Shown one piece after another: positions 1-9,120 of a DNA stretch of 64,000 bases. A model generated the notes under the pieces. That model did no database searches. It saw only the letters and a list, made by a program, of their open reading frames with translations, and was not told the origin of the DNA. The stretch lies in the NCBI RefSeq assembly GCF_014203395.1, contig NZ_JACHIW010000001.1, forward strand, positions 3,579,501 to 3,643,500. The letters run 5' to 3'. This stretch comes from Saccharopolyspora phatthalungensis (GTDB lineage: Bacteria; Actinomycetota; Actinomycetes; Mycobacteriales; Pseudonocardiaceae). Every line of letters starts with the position of its first letter. The stretch's first letter is position 1. The position numbers and the translations under genes were made by a program.

Positions 1-852
1 GACGGGGCGCGGGTGATCGCCGGTTGCGATGGGGACCGGCCGGTGCTGTGGTCACGCAACCACAAGCGGGTCGACGCGGCCTACCCGGAGATCATCGACG
101 CGCTCGCCGCCCAGGGCACCGACCGGTTCGTGCTGGACGGCGAGATGGTCGCCTTCGAAGGCGACCAGACGAGTTTCGCGCGGCTGCAAAAGCGCATCCA
201 CCTGACCGATCCGCGGGCGGCCCGGCGGACCGGGGTGCCGGTCTACTACTACGTGTTCGACCTGATCGCCTTCGGCGGCGTGGACCTGACGAGGCTGTCG
301 CTGCGAACCCGCAAACGCCTGCTGCGCGATTGCTTTGACTTCACCGATCCGCTGCGGTTCAGCGCGCACCGTACCGGAAACGGCGAAGAGTTCTACCGCG
401 AAGCCTGCCGGCGCGGTTGGGAAGGGCTGATCGCCAAGCGCGCCGACCAGCCCTACCGCAGCGGGCGCACCCGCGATTGGCTTAAGTTCAAATGCGTCGC
501 CGACCAGGAATTCGTCATCGGCGGCTACACCGACCCCAAGGGATCGCGGTTCGGTTTCGGCGCGTTGCTGGTGGGCTACTACCGGGAATCGAAGCTGCGC
601 TACGCCGGCAAGGTCGGCACCGGGTACGACGAGCGGACGCTGCGAGAGCTGCGCGATCGGCTGGACGAGCTGAGCCGCCACGGCTCGCCGTTCGCCGACC
701 CGGTGCCCGAACGCGGCGCGCACTGGGTGGAGCCGGAGCTGGTCGCGGAGATCGGATTCACCGAATGGACCGACGACGGCAAGCTGCGCCACCCGAGGTT
801 CTCGGGACTGCGCAACGACAAACGCCCACAGGACGTGGTCCGGGAGGCCTAG
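1..852 (+). CDS. ligD: ATP-dependent DNA ligase, LigD-ligase type (5' end outside window)
   Basis: Nucleotidyltransferase ligase that seals nicks or ends with ATP; this subfamily serves non-homologous end joining. The frame is open from base 1, and the first two codons (Asp-Gly) fit the end of the KxDG adenylation motif, so the catalytic lysine should lie just upstream of the window. Further ligase motifs follow in order: DGEMVAF (136-156), EGLIAKR (421-441) and WLKFKC (478-495). After these comes an OB-fold region that starts around EFVIGGYTDPKG. The visible 283 residues cover most of a stand-alone ligase domain. No polymerase or nuclease domain follows, so this is either a free-standing ligase or the C-terminal part of a multidomain LigD. 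The GTG at 13 is therefore not the true start. The stop at 850-852 overlaps the stop of a small convergent ORF. Confidence 0.9.
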   Translation, partial: DGARVIAGCDGDRPVLWSRNHKRVDAAYPEIIDALAAQGTDRFVLDGEMVAFEGDQTSFARLQKRIHLTDPRAARRTGVPVYYYVFDLIAFGGVDLTRLSLRTRKRLLRDCFDFTDPLRFSAHRTGNGEEFYREACRRGWEGLIAKRADQPYRSGRTRDWLKFKCVADQEFVIGGYTDPKGSRFGFGALLVGYYRESKLRYAGKVGTGYDERTLRELRDRLDELSRHGSPFADPVPERGAHWVEPELVAEIGFTEWTDDGKLRHPRFSGLRNDKRPQDVVREA

Positions 853-998
853 CGGTCGAGGAGGACCGGCACCTCGTTGGCGGCCGGTAGCACCGATGTC
901 TCCGTCTGCGGGGGGTTCCACGTCGCGAGCAGAACGGTCGTCATGACCATCAGTACCGTTCCGACAACCGACACGATGGTGCGGCTGTTGCTCTGCAT
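849..998 (-). CDS. Small single-span membrane protein, hypothetical
   Basis: A 49-residue ORF starting at ATG 998-996 (MQSNSRTIVSVVG...). It has one clear hydrophobic segment (about residues 8-23, VGTVLMVMTTVLLATW) followed by a short acidic tail, as in small actinobacterial membrane peptides. A G-rich stretch precedes the ATG on the minus strand and could act as a weak ribosome-binding site. A longer reading frame is open upstream but is Arg/Pro-rich and looks non-coding. The gene is convergent with the ligase and their stop codons overlap. No function can be assigned. Overprediction is possible. Confidence 0.45.
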   Translation of the reverse strand: MQSNSRTIVSVVGTVLMVMTTVLLATWNPPQTETSVLPAANEVPVLLDR

Positions 999-1122
999 GG
1001 CTGTTGCCCCCGAATTTCCTGCGTAGGGATAAGACGATTTCGGCGAACGCCGAGCTTGGCGTCCCGCATGGGGTGTCGCCACGGGGAGCAACAACGTTAG
1101 CCGACCGGGCCGTGTTCCCGGT

Positions 1123-2379
1123 GTGACGCGGAACTCCCAGGTGAGCAAGGGCGCTTGGGGTCGAGCGGTATCGTTTCAGGTTGTGGTAGCTGATCCTGCC
1201 GATTCCGCCGCCGCGCTGGCCAGGGCGCGGCTCGATGACGTTCCCGCCCTCACCGAGCGGCTGATGGCGGCCATCTTCACCGACAACCCGGAATGGACCG
1301 ACTACAGCCCGGTCCAGAAGGAAGACCTCTGGGAGGGCTGCCGGCAGTACCTCGAACGCATCCTGCAGATCCTCAGCGGCGCGGTGGCCGGGCCGGACGG
1401 CGACGACGTGGCGGCCGCGATCGGCCGCCGCCGCGCCGAGCAGGGCGTGCCGCTGGAGGTGATGCTGCGGACGTTCCGGCTGGGCGGCCGGATTGCCTGG
1501 GAGGCGCTGGTCGATCAGGCCCACCAGGACGGTGCCGACCCCGACTCGGTGCTGGGCGTTGCGACGTCGATCTGGACGGTCATCGACGGGTTGTCCTCGA
1601 CGCTGTCGACGTCCTATCGCAACACCGAGTTGGAGCGACTGCGCCGCGACGACCAGCGGCGCCACGCACTGGTGGAGGACCTGCTCTCGGGTCGCGCGCG
1701 GGACATCGCGTTCGCGCAGCGCACCGCGAAGGAACTCGACCTGCCCACCGGCGGGCTGTACCTGGTGATCGTCGCCGACACGACCAGCGACGGCGGTTTC
1801 GCGCTGCGCGGGCAGCAGGATGCCTTGAGCGCCTTGCACTTCCGCTCGGTCTGGCAGGTGCGCGCTGACTCGCTGGTGGGACTAGTGGCGCTGGAGCAGC
1901 GGAACAAGAACGTCGCGTTGGACGCGCTGCGACCGCTGGCGCGGGGCCGCGTCGCCGTGTCGCCGTCGGTCCGCGGCCTCGCGGAGGTGGGGTTGGCCCA
2001 CCAACTCGCCCTCACCACGATGGGCACTTCGTCGTACGGGGCGGCGGAACTGGTGACCTTGGAGGAACGCTTCCCCGAGGCATTGTTGGTGCAGTCCCCG
2101 GATCTGGCGCAGCGAATGCTGGAGTCGCAGTTGGGCCCGGTGCTGGAGTTACCGGTCAAGGAGCGCGAAATGCTGCTCGACACCCTGACGGCCTGGCTGG
2201 AGGAGAACTGCTCGACGGCCAACGCCGCGGTCCGCCTGCACTGCCACCGGAACACGGTCCTCAACCGCCTGCACCGGATCACGTCCCTGATCGGCCAGCC
2301 GCTCTACGGCCGCACGGCCTACGTGTCGCTTTCGCTGGCCTTGTCGGCGCTGCGCCTTCGCGACGGCCTCCGCGACTAG
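1123..2379 (+). CDS. PucR/CdaR-type helix-turn-helix transcriptional regulator
   Basis: About 418 residues. The N-terminal half (LTERLMAAIF...WTDY, roughly residues 45-170) resembles the RsbRD-N-like sensory region of actinobacterial PucR proteins. The C-terminal 60 residues form the family's HTH (LLDTLTAWLEEN, then CHRNTVLNRLHRI). Such proteins control carbon or nitrogen catabolic genes. The start is uncertain: GTG 1123 gives the longest frame, while GTG 1141 and GTGs near 1180 would remove a poorly conserved leader. It lies on the same strand about 360 bases upstream of the pyruvate dehydrogenase cluster, which makes it a candidate regulator of that cluster. That link is inferred from position only. 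Confidence 0.85.
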   Translation: MTRNSQVSKGAWGRAVSFQVVVADPADSAAALARARLDDVPALTERLMAAIFTDNPEWTDYSPVQKEDLWEGCRQYLERILQILSGAVAGPDGDDVAAAIGRRRAEQGVPLEVMLRTFRLGGRIAWEALVDQAHQDGADPDSVLGVATSIWTVIDGLSSTLSTSYRNTELERLRRDDQRRHALVEDLLSGRARDIAFAQRTAKELDLPTGGLYLVIVADTTSDGGFALRGQQDALSALHFRSVWQVRADSLVGLVALEQRNKNVALDALRPLARGRVAVSPSVRGLAEVGLAHQLALTTMGTSSYGAAELVTLEERFPEALLVQSPDLAQRMLESQLGPVLELPVKEREMLLDTLTAWLEENCSTANAAVRLHCHRNTVLNRLHRITSLIGQPLYGRTAYVSLSLALSALRLRDGLRD

Positions 2380-2737
2380 AACCGCGCTTGAGGTGTCGGG
2401 CACCGGTGTCGACTGTGCAACGACAGCAGTCGGACAACTCAGTCTTTTCGGATTCCCGGGGCTGGTCACGGTGTGCGATCGGCCCCGCCTCTTGCCCTTT
2501 TGTGCCCGGCCGGATCTTCGGGCGTGATCGCCGTCTCCGACACATTCGGTGATGATCTTGTTACGCGCGGTACTAGCCACGTTGGGAAATGTGCGCTCTG
2601 CACATTTGCGCTGACCCAAGTCTGGGCGAGCGGGCATAGCGCGGAAGTGGTCGCGCTCACGACACTCACTGTGAGAATCGCCCGCTCATTCCGGGCCTTG
2701 TCGTAACCGGCGCGTGCAGTCAAAGGAGCACAGCGAA
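2380..2737 (+). other. Intergenic region upstream of lpdA
   Basis: About 360 bases without a convincing gene. It holds one perfect inverted repeat (2587-2607) and presumably the promoter of the lpdA-pdhABC cluster. The short ORFs here have no recognisable domain. Confidence 0.6.
2587..2607. promoter_or_regulatory. Operator-like inverted repeat upstream of lpdA
   Basis: Perfect 8-bp arms, AAATGTGC-N5-GCACATTT, about 130 bases before the lpdA start. The size and symmetry fit a dimeric repressor or activator site. The binding protein is unknown; the upstream PucR protein or an unlinked regulator are candidates. Confidence 0.5.
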
Positions 2738-4198
2738 GTGCAGGAGTTCGACCTTCTCGTGGTGGGCGGCGGTCCCGGCGGATACGTCGCCGCGATCCGG
2801 GCCGCACAGCGTGGCCTTTCGGTCGGCGTGGTGGAAAAGGAGCGGCCCGGCGGGGTCTGCCTGAACTGGGGCTGCATCCCGACCAAGGCGATGCTGCGCT
2901 CGGCCCACGTGTACGAAACCGTGCTGCACGCGGCCGATTTCGGGGTGAACGTGGAGAACGTCAGCCTCGACTACGACGCGATCACGCGCCGGAAGAACAG
3001 CGTCGTCAAGGGCCTGACCGACGGGGTCGCGGGCCTGCTGAAGACCAACGGCGTCACCGTGCTCAACGGCCACGCCCGGTTCACCGGCCCGACCACGGTG
3101 GACGTGTACGCCACCGGCGAGTCGCCGCTGGGCGCCGACGGCCCGCGCTACGCCGCCGAACCGGCCGGCGCGCAGCCGATCGAGCAGGCCAAGGCTCGCG
3201 ACGTCATCATCGCCACCGGCTCGGTCCCCGTGCAGCTGCCGCTGCCCGGCGCGGACCTGCCCGGCGTGATCACCTCCGACGGCGCCTTCGGGCTTACCGA
3301 GGTGCCCAAGCGCATCGCGATCATCGGGGGCAGCGCGGTCGGCGCGGAGTGGGCGACCCTGTTCGCCACCCTCGGCAGCGAGGTCAGCATCATCGAGATG
3401 CAGAAGACCCTGGTGCCCGCCGAGGACGTCGAGGTCGGCAAGGCGCTGGGCCGCTCGTTCGGCAAGCGCGGCATCAAGGTGCTCACCGACGCGACCGTGT
3501 CCCGGATCGACCAGGGTGCCGACGGCCTGCAGGTCACCGTGGACGGTGCCAAGCCGCAGCGGATCGACGCGGACGTGGTCCTGGTCGGCGTCGGCCGCAA
3601 GCCGAACACCGCGAACCTGGACCTGGACAAGGCCGGCGTCGCCACCAGCGAGCGTGGCTTCATCGCCGTGGACGACAAGCTGCGCACCAACGTCGAGCAC
3701 GTCTACGCGATCGGCGACGTCACCGGCAAGGCGCTGCTCGCGCACGTCGCATCGCACCAGGGCGTGGTCGCCGCCGAGACCATCGCCGGGCACCACGCCG
3801 CGATCGACTACAACGTCATCCCGGCCGCCACCTTCACCCACCCGGAGATCGCCAGCGTCGGCCTCACCGAGGCCCAGGCGGTCGAGGCGGGCCACGAGGT
3901 GGTCGCCGCCAAGTTCCCGTTCGCCGCGCTCGGCCGGGCGCAGAGCTACGGCGACACCGAGGGCTTCCTGAAGATCGTCGCCGGCAAGAAGTACGGCGAG
4001 GTGCTGGGCGTGCACATCATCGGCCCGTCGGCCAGCGACCTGATCACCGAGGGCGCCCTCGCCATGGCTCTGGAAGCCACCCTCGACGAACTCGCCGAGA
4101 CCATCCACGCGCACCCGACCCTGGGTGAGATCGGCATGGAGGCGGCGATGGCCGCGCTGGGCCTGCCGATCCACGTCGCGCCGCCGAAGAAGCGCTGA
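2738..4198 (+). CDS. lpdA: Dihydrolipoyl dehydrogenase (E3)
   Basis: Flavoprotein that reoxidises dihydrolipoyl groups of 2-oxo acid dehydrogenases with NAD+. Visible features: FAD-binding GGGPGG (residues 10-15), redox disulfide CLNWGC (Cys41/Cys46), a second Rossmann motif GGSAVGAEW near residue 195, YAIGDVTG for the FAD second site, and the C-terminal HAHPTLGE with the catalytic His-Glu pair. Length is 486 residues, normal for the family. I chose GTG 2738 because AAAGGAG lies at the right spacing before it and the protein then begins directly with the first beta strand. An upstream in-frame GTG at 2714 would add eight residues. It leads the cluster with pdhA, pdhB and pdhC, so it is probably the dedicated E3 of that complex. 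Confidence 0.95.
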   Translation: MQEFDLLVVGGGPGGYVAAIRAAQRGLSVGVVEKERPGGVCLNWGCIPTKAMLRSAHVYETVLHAADFGVNVENVSLDYDAITRRKNSVVKGLTDGVAGLLKTNGVTVLNGHARFTGPTTVDVYATGESPLGADGPRYAAEPAGAQPIEQAKARDVIIATGSVPVQLPLPGADLPGVITSDGAFGLTEVPKRIAIIGGSAVGAEWATLFATLGSEVSIIEMQKTLVPAEDVEVGKALGRSFGKRGIKVLTDATVSRIDQGADGLQVTVDGAKPQRIDADVVLVGVGRKPNTANLDLDKAGVATSERGFIAVDDKLRTNVEHVYAIGDVTGKALLAHVASHQGVVAAETIAGHHAAIDYNVIPAATFTHPEIASVGLTEAQAVEAGHEVVAAKFPFAALGRAQSYGDTEGFLKIVAGKKYGEVLGVHIIGPSASDLITEGALAMALEATLDELAETIHAHPTLGEIGMEAAMAALGLPIHVAPPKKR

Positions 4199-4220
4199 GC
4201 GAACGAGAAGGGGATCTGTG

Positions 4221-5315
4221 ATGGCACAGACTGCCACCCGCACCAAACCGGCCACCCGCGGCACCACCAAGCCGCGCCGCGGCTCGGTACGCCGCGGCGG
4301 CCGGTTCGCCGGCGAATCGCCCGAGCTCCTGCAGGACTATTTCTACGAGATGACCCTGATCCGCCGCTTCGAGGAGCGCGCGGCCCAGGGCTACACGCAG
4401 GCCAAGATCGGCGGCTACTGCCACCTCAACCTCGGTGAGGAGGCCACCGTCGTCGGCCTGATGCGCGCGCTGCGCAAGACCGACCTGCTGTTCACCAACT
4501 ACCGCGAGCACGGCTACGCGATCGCCAAGGGCATCGAGCCCGGCCGGGTGATGGCCGAGCTGTACGGCCGCACCACCGGCACCTCCAAGGGCTGGGGCGG
4601 CTCGATGCACATGTTCGACGTGGAGGCGGGGCTGCTCGGCGGCTACGGCATCGTCGGCGGCCAGATCCCGCTGGCCACCGGCGCCGCGCTGGCCATCGAC
4701 TACCGCGGCGGCGACCAGGTCGTGATGTGCCAGATGGGCGACGGCACCACCAACATCGGGGCCTTCCACGAGGCGCTGAACATCGCCGCGCTGTGGAACC
4801 TGCCGGTGGTGTTCGTGGTGATCAACAACAAGCTCGGGATGGGCACCACGGTCGACAAGTCCTCCGCCGAGTCGGAGCTGTACAAGCGCGCCTCGGCTTA
4901 CCGGATGCACGGCGAGCGGGTGGACGGCAACGACGTGCTGGCCGTCCGCGACGCGGCGAGCCGACTCGTCGAGCAGGCCCGCGAGACCGGCCGTCCGGCG
5001 TTGCTCGAAGCGGTCAGCGAGCGGCTGAAGGGCCACTCGGTGGTCGACCCGGCGAAGTACCGCAGCGAGGAATCGGTGGAGCAGGCCAAGCAGGCCGATC
5101 CGGTGGCGAACTTCCGGGCCGAGCTGATCGAGGCGGGCATCCTGGACGAGGACGCCGCGGTGGAGATCGAGCGCAAGGCCCAGGCCGAGGCCGACGCGGC
5201 GGTCGCCTTCGCCGACGACAGCCCGCACCCGGACCCCTCGACGCTGTTCGACTACACCTACGCCACCCCGGTGGCCAACGACTCGCGGCGCCTGCCGGCC
5301 GACCCGGTTTTCTGA
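4221..5315 (+). CDS. pdhA: Pyruvate (2-oxo acid) dehydrogenase E1 component, alpha subunit
   Basis: Thiamine-diphosphate enzyme subunit that decarboxylates pyruvate (or a related 2-oxo acid) in the E1 alpha2-beta2 heterotetramer. The ThDP/Mg motif starts at GDG near residue 173 and ends about 30 residues later with VVINN. The gene starts 23 bases after lpdA. ATG 4221 is preceded by GAAGGGG. The frame is open further upstream but the extra residues only shadow lpdA. The first 30 residues are basic and low in complexity (TRTKPATRGTTKPRRG), an unusual extension ahead of the fold. Substrate choice between pyruvate, acetoin and branched-chain 2-oxo acids cannot be proven from sequence alone. Pyruvate is favoured by overall resemblance to PdhA. 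Confidence 0.92.
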   Translation: MAQTATRTKPATRGTTKPRRGSVRRGGRFAGESPELLQDYFYEMTLIRRFEERAAQGYTQAKIGGYCHLNLGEEATVVGLMRALRKTDLLFTNYREHGYAIAKGIEPGRVMAELYGRTTGTSKGWGGSMHMFDVEAGLLGGYGIVGGQIPLATGAALAIDYRGGDQVVMCQMGDGTTNIGAFHEALNIAALWNLPVVFVVINNKLGMGTTVDKSSAESELYKRASAYRMHGERVDGNDVLAVRDAASRLVEQARETGRPALLEAVSERLKGHSVVDPAKYRSEESVEQAKQADPVANFRAELIEAGILDEDAAVEIERKAQAEADAAVAFADDSPHPDPSTLFDYTYATPVANDSRRLPADPVF

Positions 5316-5426
5316 GGTACCCGCCGCGCTTTTCGCGACACCCCGCCACACCGAGCCGTGGATCTTTCCCGACGCCAATGGACGGATCCACGGGCTCCCC
5401 GATGCCTTTGTGCAGGAGAAACACTC

Positions 5427-6422
5427 TTGGCCGTCATCACCTATCGCCAAGCGTTGCACGACACGCTTCGCGAGGAAATGCTCCGCGATGAGGACGTGTT
5501 CCTCATCGGCGAGGAAATCGGGGTCTTCGAAGGCTCCTACAAGATCACCGCCGGGTTGCTCAAGGAATTCGGCGAGAAGCGGGTGCGCGACACCCCGATC
5601 GCCGAGGAGGGCTTCGTCGGCGCCGCGGTCGGCGCGGCCATGCTCGGCCTGCGACCGGTCGTGGAGCTGATGACGATCAACTTCTCGTTGATCGCGCTGG
5701 ATCAGATCGTCAACCACGCCGCCAAGATCTACGGCATGTTCGGCGGGCAGACCAGCGTGCCGATGGTGCTGCGCACCCCGGGCGGCGGTGGCCAGCAGCT
5801 GGGTGCCACGCACTCGCAGAACATCGAGCTGTACTACGCGTTCGTGCCGGGTCTGAAGGTCGTCGCGCCGAGCACCCCGGCCGACGCCAAGGCCCTGCTG
5901 CTGGCGTCCATCCGGGACAACGACCCGGTGCTGTTCCTGGAGAATCTCGCGCTGTACAACACCAAGGGCGAGGTTCCGGACGTCGTCGAGCCCGCCGAGA
6001 TCGGCAAGGCGAAGGTGTCCAAGCCGGGCACCGACATCACCATCATCGGCTACTCGCGGATGGCGATGGTCGCCCAGCAGGTCGCCGAGCAGTTGCAGGC
6101 CGACGAGGGCATCAACGCCGAGGTCGTGGACCTGCGCAGCCTGCGGCCACTGGACCGCGAGACCGTGGTTGAATCCGTGCGCAAGACCGGCTGTGCCGTG
6201 ATCGCCGAGGACGACTGGCTGACCTACGGCATCGGCGCGGAGATCGCGGCGTCGATCTCCGACGGCGCATTCGACTACCTGGACGCCCCGGTGCGCCGGG
6301 TCGCGGCGGCCGAGGTGCCGTTGCCCTACGCAAAACCGCTGGAGCGCGCCGCGTTGCCCTCCGCCGAATCCCTGACCACTGCCGTCCACCAGACGCTGGA
6401 GGCGGTCGGCCGCCGCCGCTGA
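5427..6422 (+). CDS. pdhB: Pyruvate (2-oxo acid) dehydrogenase E1 component, beta subunit
   Basis: Partner of PdhA: transketolase-like pyrimidine-binding domain (residues 1-180), then the transketolase C domain. Recognisable blocks are VFLIGEEIG, DTPIAEEGFVG, GGGGQQLGATHSQ and the C-terminal VVDLRSLRPLD. The start is TTG 5427: AGGAG sits eight bases upstream, and the protein then begins MAVITYRQALHDTL, as in homologues. An ATG-initiated longer frame at 5358 would add an unrelated leader. The 111-base gap after pdhA is the largest inside the cluster and could hold an internal promoter, but I see no clear one. Confidence 0.92.
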   Translation: MAVITYRQALHDTLREEMLRDEDVFLIGEEIGVFEGSYKITAGLLKEFGEKRVRDTPIAEEGFVGAAVGAAMLGLRPVVELMTINFSLIALDQIVNHAAKIYGMFGGQTSVPMVLRTPGGGGQQLGATHSQNIELYYAFVPGLKVVAPSTPADAKALLLASIRDNDPVLFLENLALYNTKGEVPDVVEPAEIGKAKVSKPGTDITIIGYSRMAMVAQQVAEQLQADEGINAEVVDLRSLRPLDRETVVESVRKTGCAVIAEDDWLTYGIGAEIAASISDGAFDYLDAPVRRVAAAEVPLPYAKPLERAALPSAESLTTAVHQTLEAVGRRR

Positions 6423-6447
6423 GGCCTGCGCTCACCCGAGGAAGACC

Positions 6448-7671
<1,224 letters not shown>

Positions 7672-7684
7672 CGATCGGTGACCA

Positions 7685-7729
7685 GGCCCCTTCCGCGACG
7701 ACCCCGACTCTCGCGGAAGGGGCCTTTTT
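7685..7729 (+). terminator. Intrinsic terminator of the pdh cluster
   Basis: Perfect 14-bp stem (7685-7698 with 7711-7724, arm GGCCCCTTCCGCGA), 12-base loop, then five T residues. It lies 14 bases after the pdhC stop. Confidence 0.9.
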
Positions 7730-8049
7730 CATGCGCCCGAATGGGTGCGGCCGCCGGGCCCGAATGGGTGCGGCCGCGAAAAGATTCAGGAAACGGGAGC
7801 GAAACCGTCCCGCACTGCGTCCCAGCGATGCGGTGGAAGCCCGGAGTTCCGAACTGGCTCGGCCGCAGTTATCCGCGCCGGTTCGGGCCCGGGCGACCAC
7901 CGCGCCTCGGTGCTGTGGCTGACCTTCTGGGGGTGGTCAGCCACAGCCCCGGAAGTTTCCGCCGGCGCGGGCCGGGTCCGGGGTATGGTGTACAGGGGGA
8001 GAACACACATGCACGCTGCGTAATCAAACGCGGGGATGCTGGAGTCGCG
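7730..8049 (+). other. Intergenic region with direct repeat and minimal ORF
   Basis: About 320 bases without an ordinary gene. It holds a 20-base direct repeat (copies at 7735-7754 and 7758-7777) and, near its end, a four-codon ORF with a strong ribosome-binding site (GGGGGAG 7995-8001, ATG 8009, TAA 8021-8023). Confidence 0.5.
7735..7777. repeat. Two-copy 20-base direct repeat
   Basis: The 20-base unit GCCCGAATGGGTGCGGCCGC occurs at 7735-7754 and again at 7758-7777, separated by three bases, just downstream of the pdh terminator. Confidence 0.85.
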
Positions 8050-8277
8050 ATGAGTGACGATGACGTGTTCGGCCGTCGCTGGGCGCTCGCCGAGGACGAG
8101 CTGTTGCGGATGCTGTGGCGCAGCCACGCTGGGGAGAACCCGGACGTCCTACTGCTGGAACTGCACGCGAACCACCATCAGGACCGGCGCAATCCGGGGC
8201 CGTTCGGTGGGCGAACTCCCCGGTCTACCCGGTATCCGCGGGACCCGCGACGCAACCGCCATCGCGTGGTGCGCTGA
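8050..8277 (+). CDS. Small conserved-looking hypothetical protein
   Basis: 75 residues starting at ATG 8050 with GGAG five bases upstream. The first 50 residues are acidic and predicted helical (DDVFGRRWALAEDELLRMLW, then DVLLLELHANH). The last 25 are Arg/Pro-rich and probably disordered. I recognise no family. The start is supported by the ribosome-binding site and by the change to a protein-like composition exactly at this ATG; the upstream open frame looks non-coding. Confidence 0.5.
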   Translation: MSDDDVFGRRWALAEDELLRMLWRSHAGENPDVLLLELHANHHQDRRNPGPFGGRTPRSTRYPRDPRRNRHRVVR

Positions 8278-8357
8278 TCTCCCGGTTCGCCGCCCGGCGG
8301 GGCCGGTGGTCGATACGGTGGGGGTGTTGATCGCCACCGCATGGGAGACCGACCCCG

Positions 8358-9110
8358 ATGAGTTCGTTCTTAGCCGGAACCCGCACGCTCGGCACCGGTT
8401 TCGGCATTATCCTGCGCAATCCGAGGCTGCTGTTGCTCGGCGCGCTACCGGCGCTGATCAGTGCCGTGCTCCTGCTGGGCGGGCTTGCGGCCCTGATCTA
8501 CTACAGCGCCGATCTGGTCACCTGGCTGACGCCGTTCGCGGCAAACTGGGGTGACTTCGCCCGCCGGGCCTTGCGCATCCTGCTGGGCGTCGCGCTGATC
8601 GGCGCCGCCACGCTGCTGGGGTCGGTGTCGTTTATCGCCGTCACGCTGCTGATCGGCGGACCGTTCTACGAGCACATCGCCGAGCAGGCCGAGAAGCAGC
8701 TGGGCCTGGACACCTCCGACGATGGCGCCGGTCTCGTGCGCCAGTTCGGGCGGGGCGTGCGAGATTCGCTGAAGCTGGCGGGCATCACGCTGATCGGGGC
8801 GATCTTGGTGTTCGGCATCGGGTTCATCCCGGTTGCCGGGCAGCTCGCGGCCCCGGTGCTGGGCGCGTTGTTGGGCGCGTGGGTGATCGGCCTGGAGATG
8901 GTCGGGTTGGTGTTCCAGCGGCGCGGGCTGCGACTCGGCGACCGGCACCGGGCGCTGTGGCAGCGGCGGGCGATGGCGCTCGGCTTCGGGCTGCCGACCT
9001 ACCTGTTGTGCCTGGTCCCGGTCGCTCAGCTCGTGGTGATCCCGTCGGCGGTCGTCGGCGGCACGTTGCTGGCGCACCGGGCGCTGGGGCCGGTTGCCCA
9101 TTCGGCCTAG
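8358..9110 (+). CDS. EI24/CysZ-like integral membrane protein
   Basis: 250 residues with four or more strongly hydrophobic segments (for example GALPALISAVLLLGGLAALI, ALIGAATLLGSVSFIAV and the LIGAILVFGIGFIPVAG region). It also has GPFYEHIAEQAE, the typical soluble signature between helices of the EI24 domain. Family members include CysZ sulfate transporters, but most actinobacterial members are uncharacterised, so transport of sulfate is only possible. GGAG precedes the ATG by about ten bases. It is followed closely by an amidohydrolase on the same strand. Confidence 0.82.
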   Translation: MSSFLAGTRTLGTGFGIILRNPRLLLLGALPALISAVLLLGGLAALIYYSADLVTWLTPFAANWGDFARRALRILLGVALIGAATLLGSVSFIAVTLLIGGPFYEHIAEQAEKQLGLDTSDDGAGLVRQFGRGVRDSLKLAGITLIGAILVFGIGFIPVAGQLAAPVLGALLGAWVIGLEMVGLVFQRRGLRLGDRHRALWQRRAMALGFGLPTYLLCLVPVAQLVVIPSAVVGGTLLAHRALGPVAHSA

Positions 9111-9120
9111 AGTCGGGCAT

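Noticed and set aside
52..1839. 595-codon minus-strand open frame over ligase and PucR genes
   Set aside because: Low-complexity, Arg/Gly/Ala-rich translation with no domain. It is antisense to two genes with clear family motifs.
2473..2706. 77-codon plus-strand ORF in the lpdA upstream region
   Set aside because: It overlaps the operator-like repeat, has no ribosome-binding site and no family resemblance.
2720..6389. Long minus-strand open frames (516 and 781 codons) opposite lpdA-pdhAB
   Set aside because: Artefacts of high GC third positions in the real genes; no recognisable protein features.
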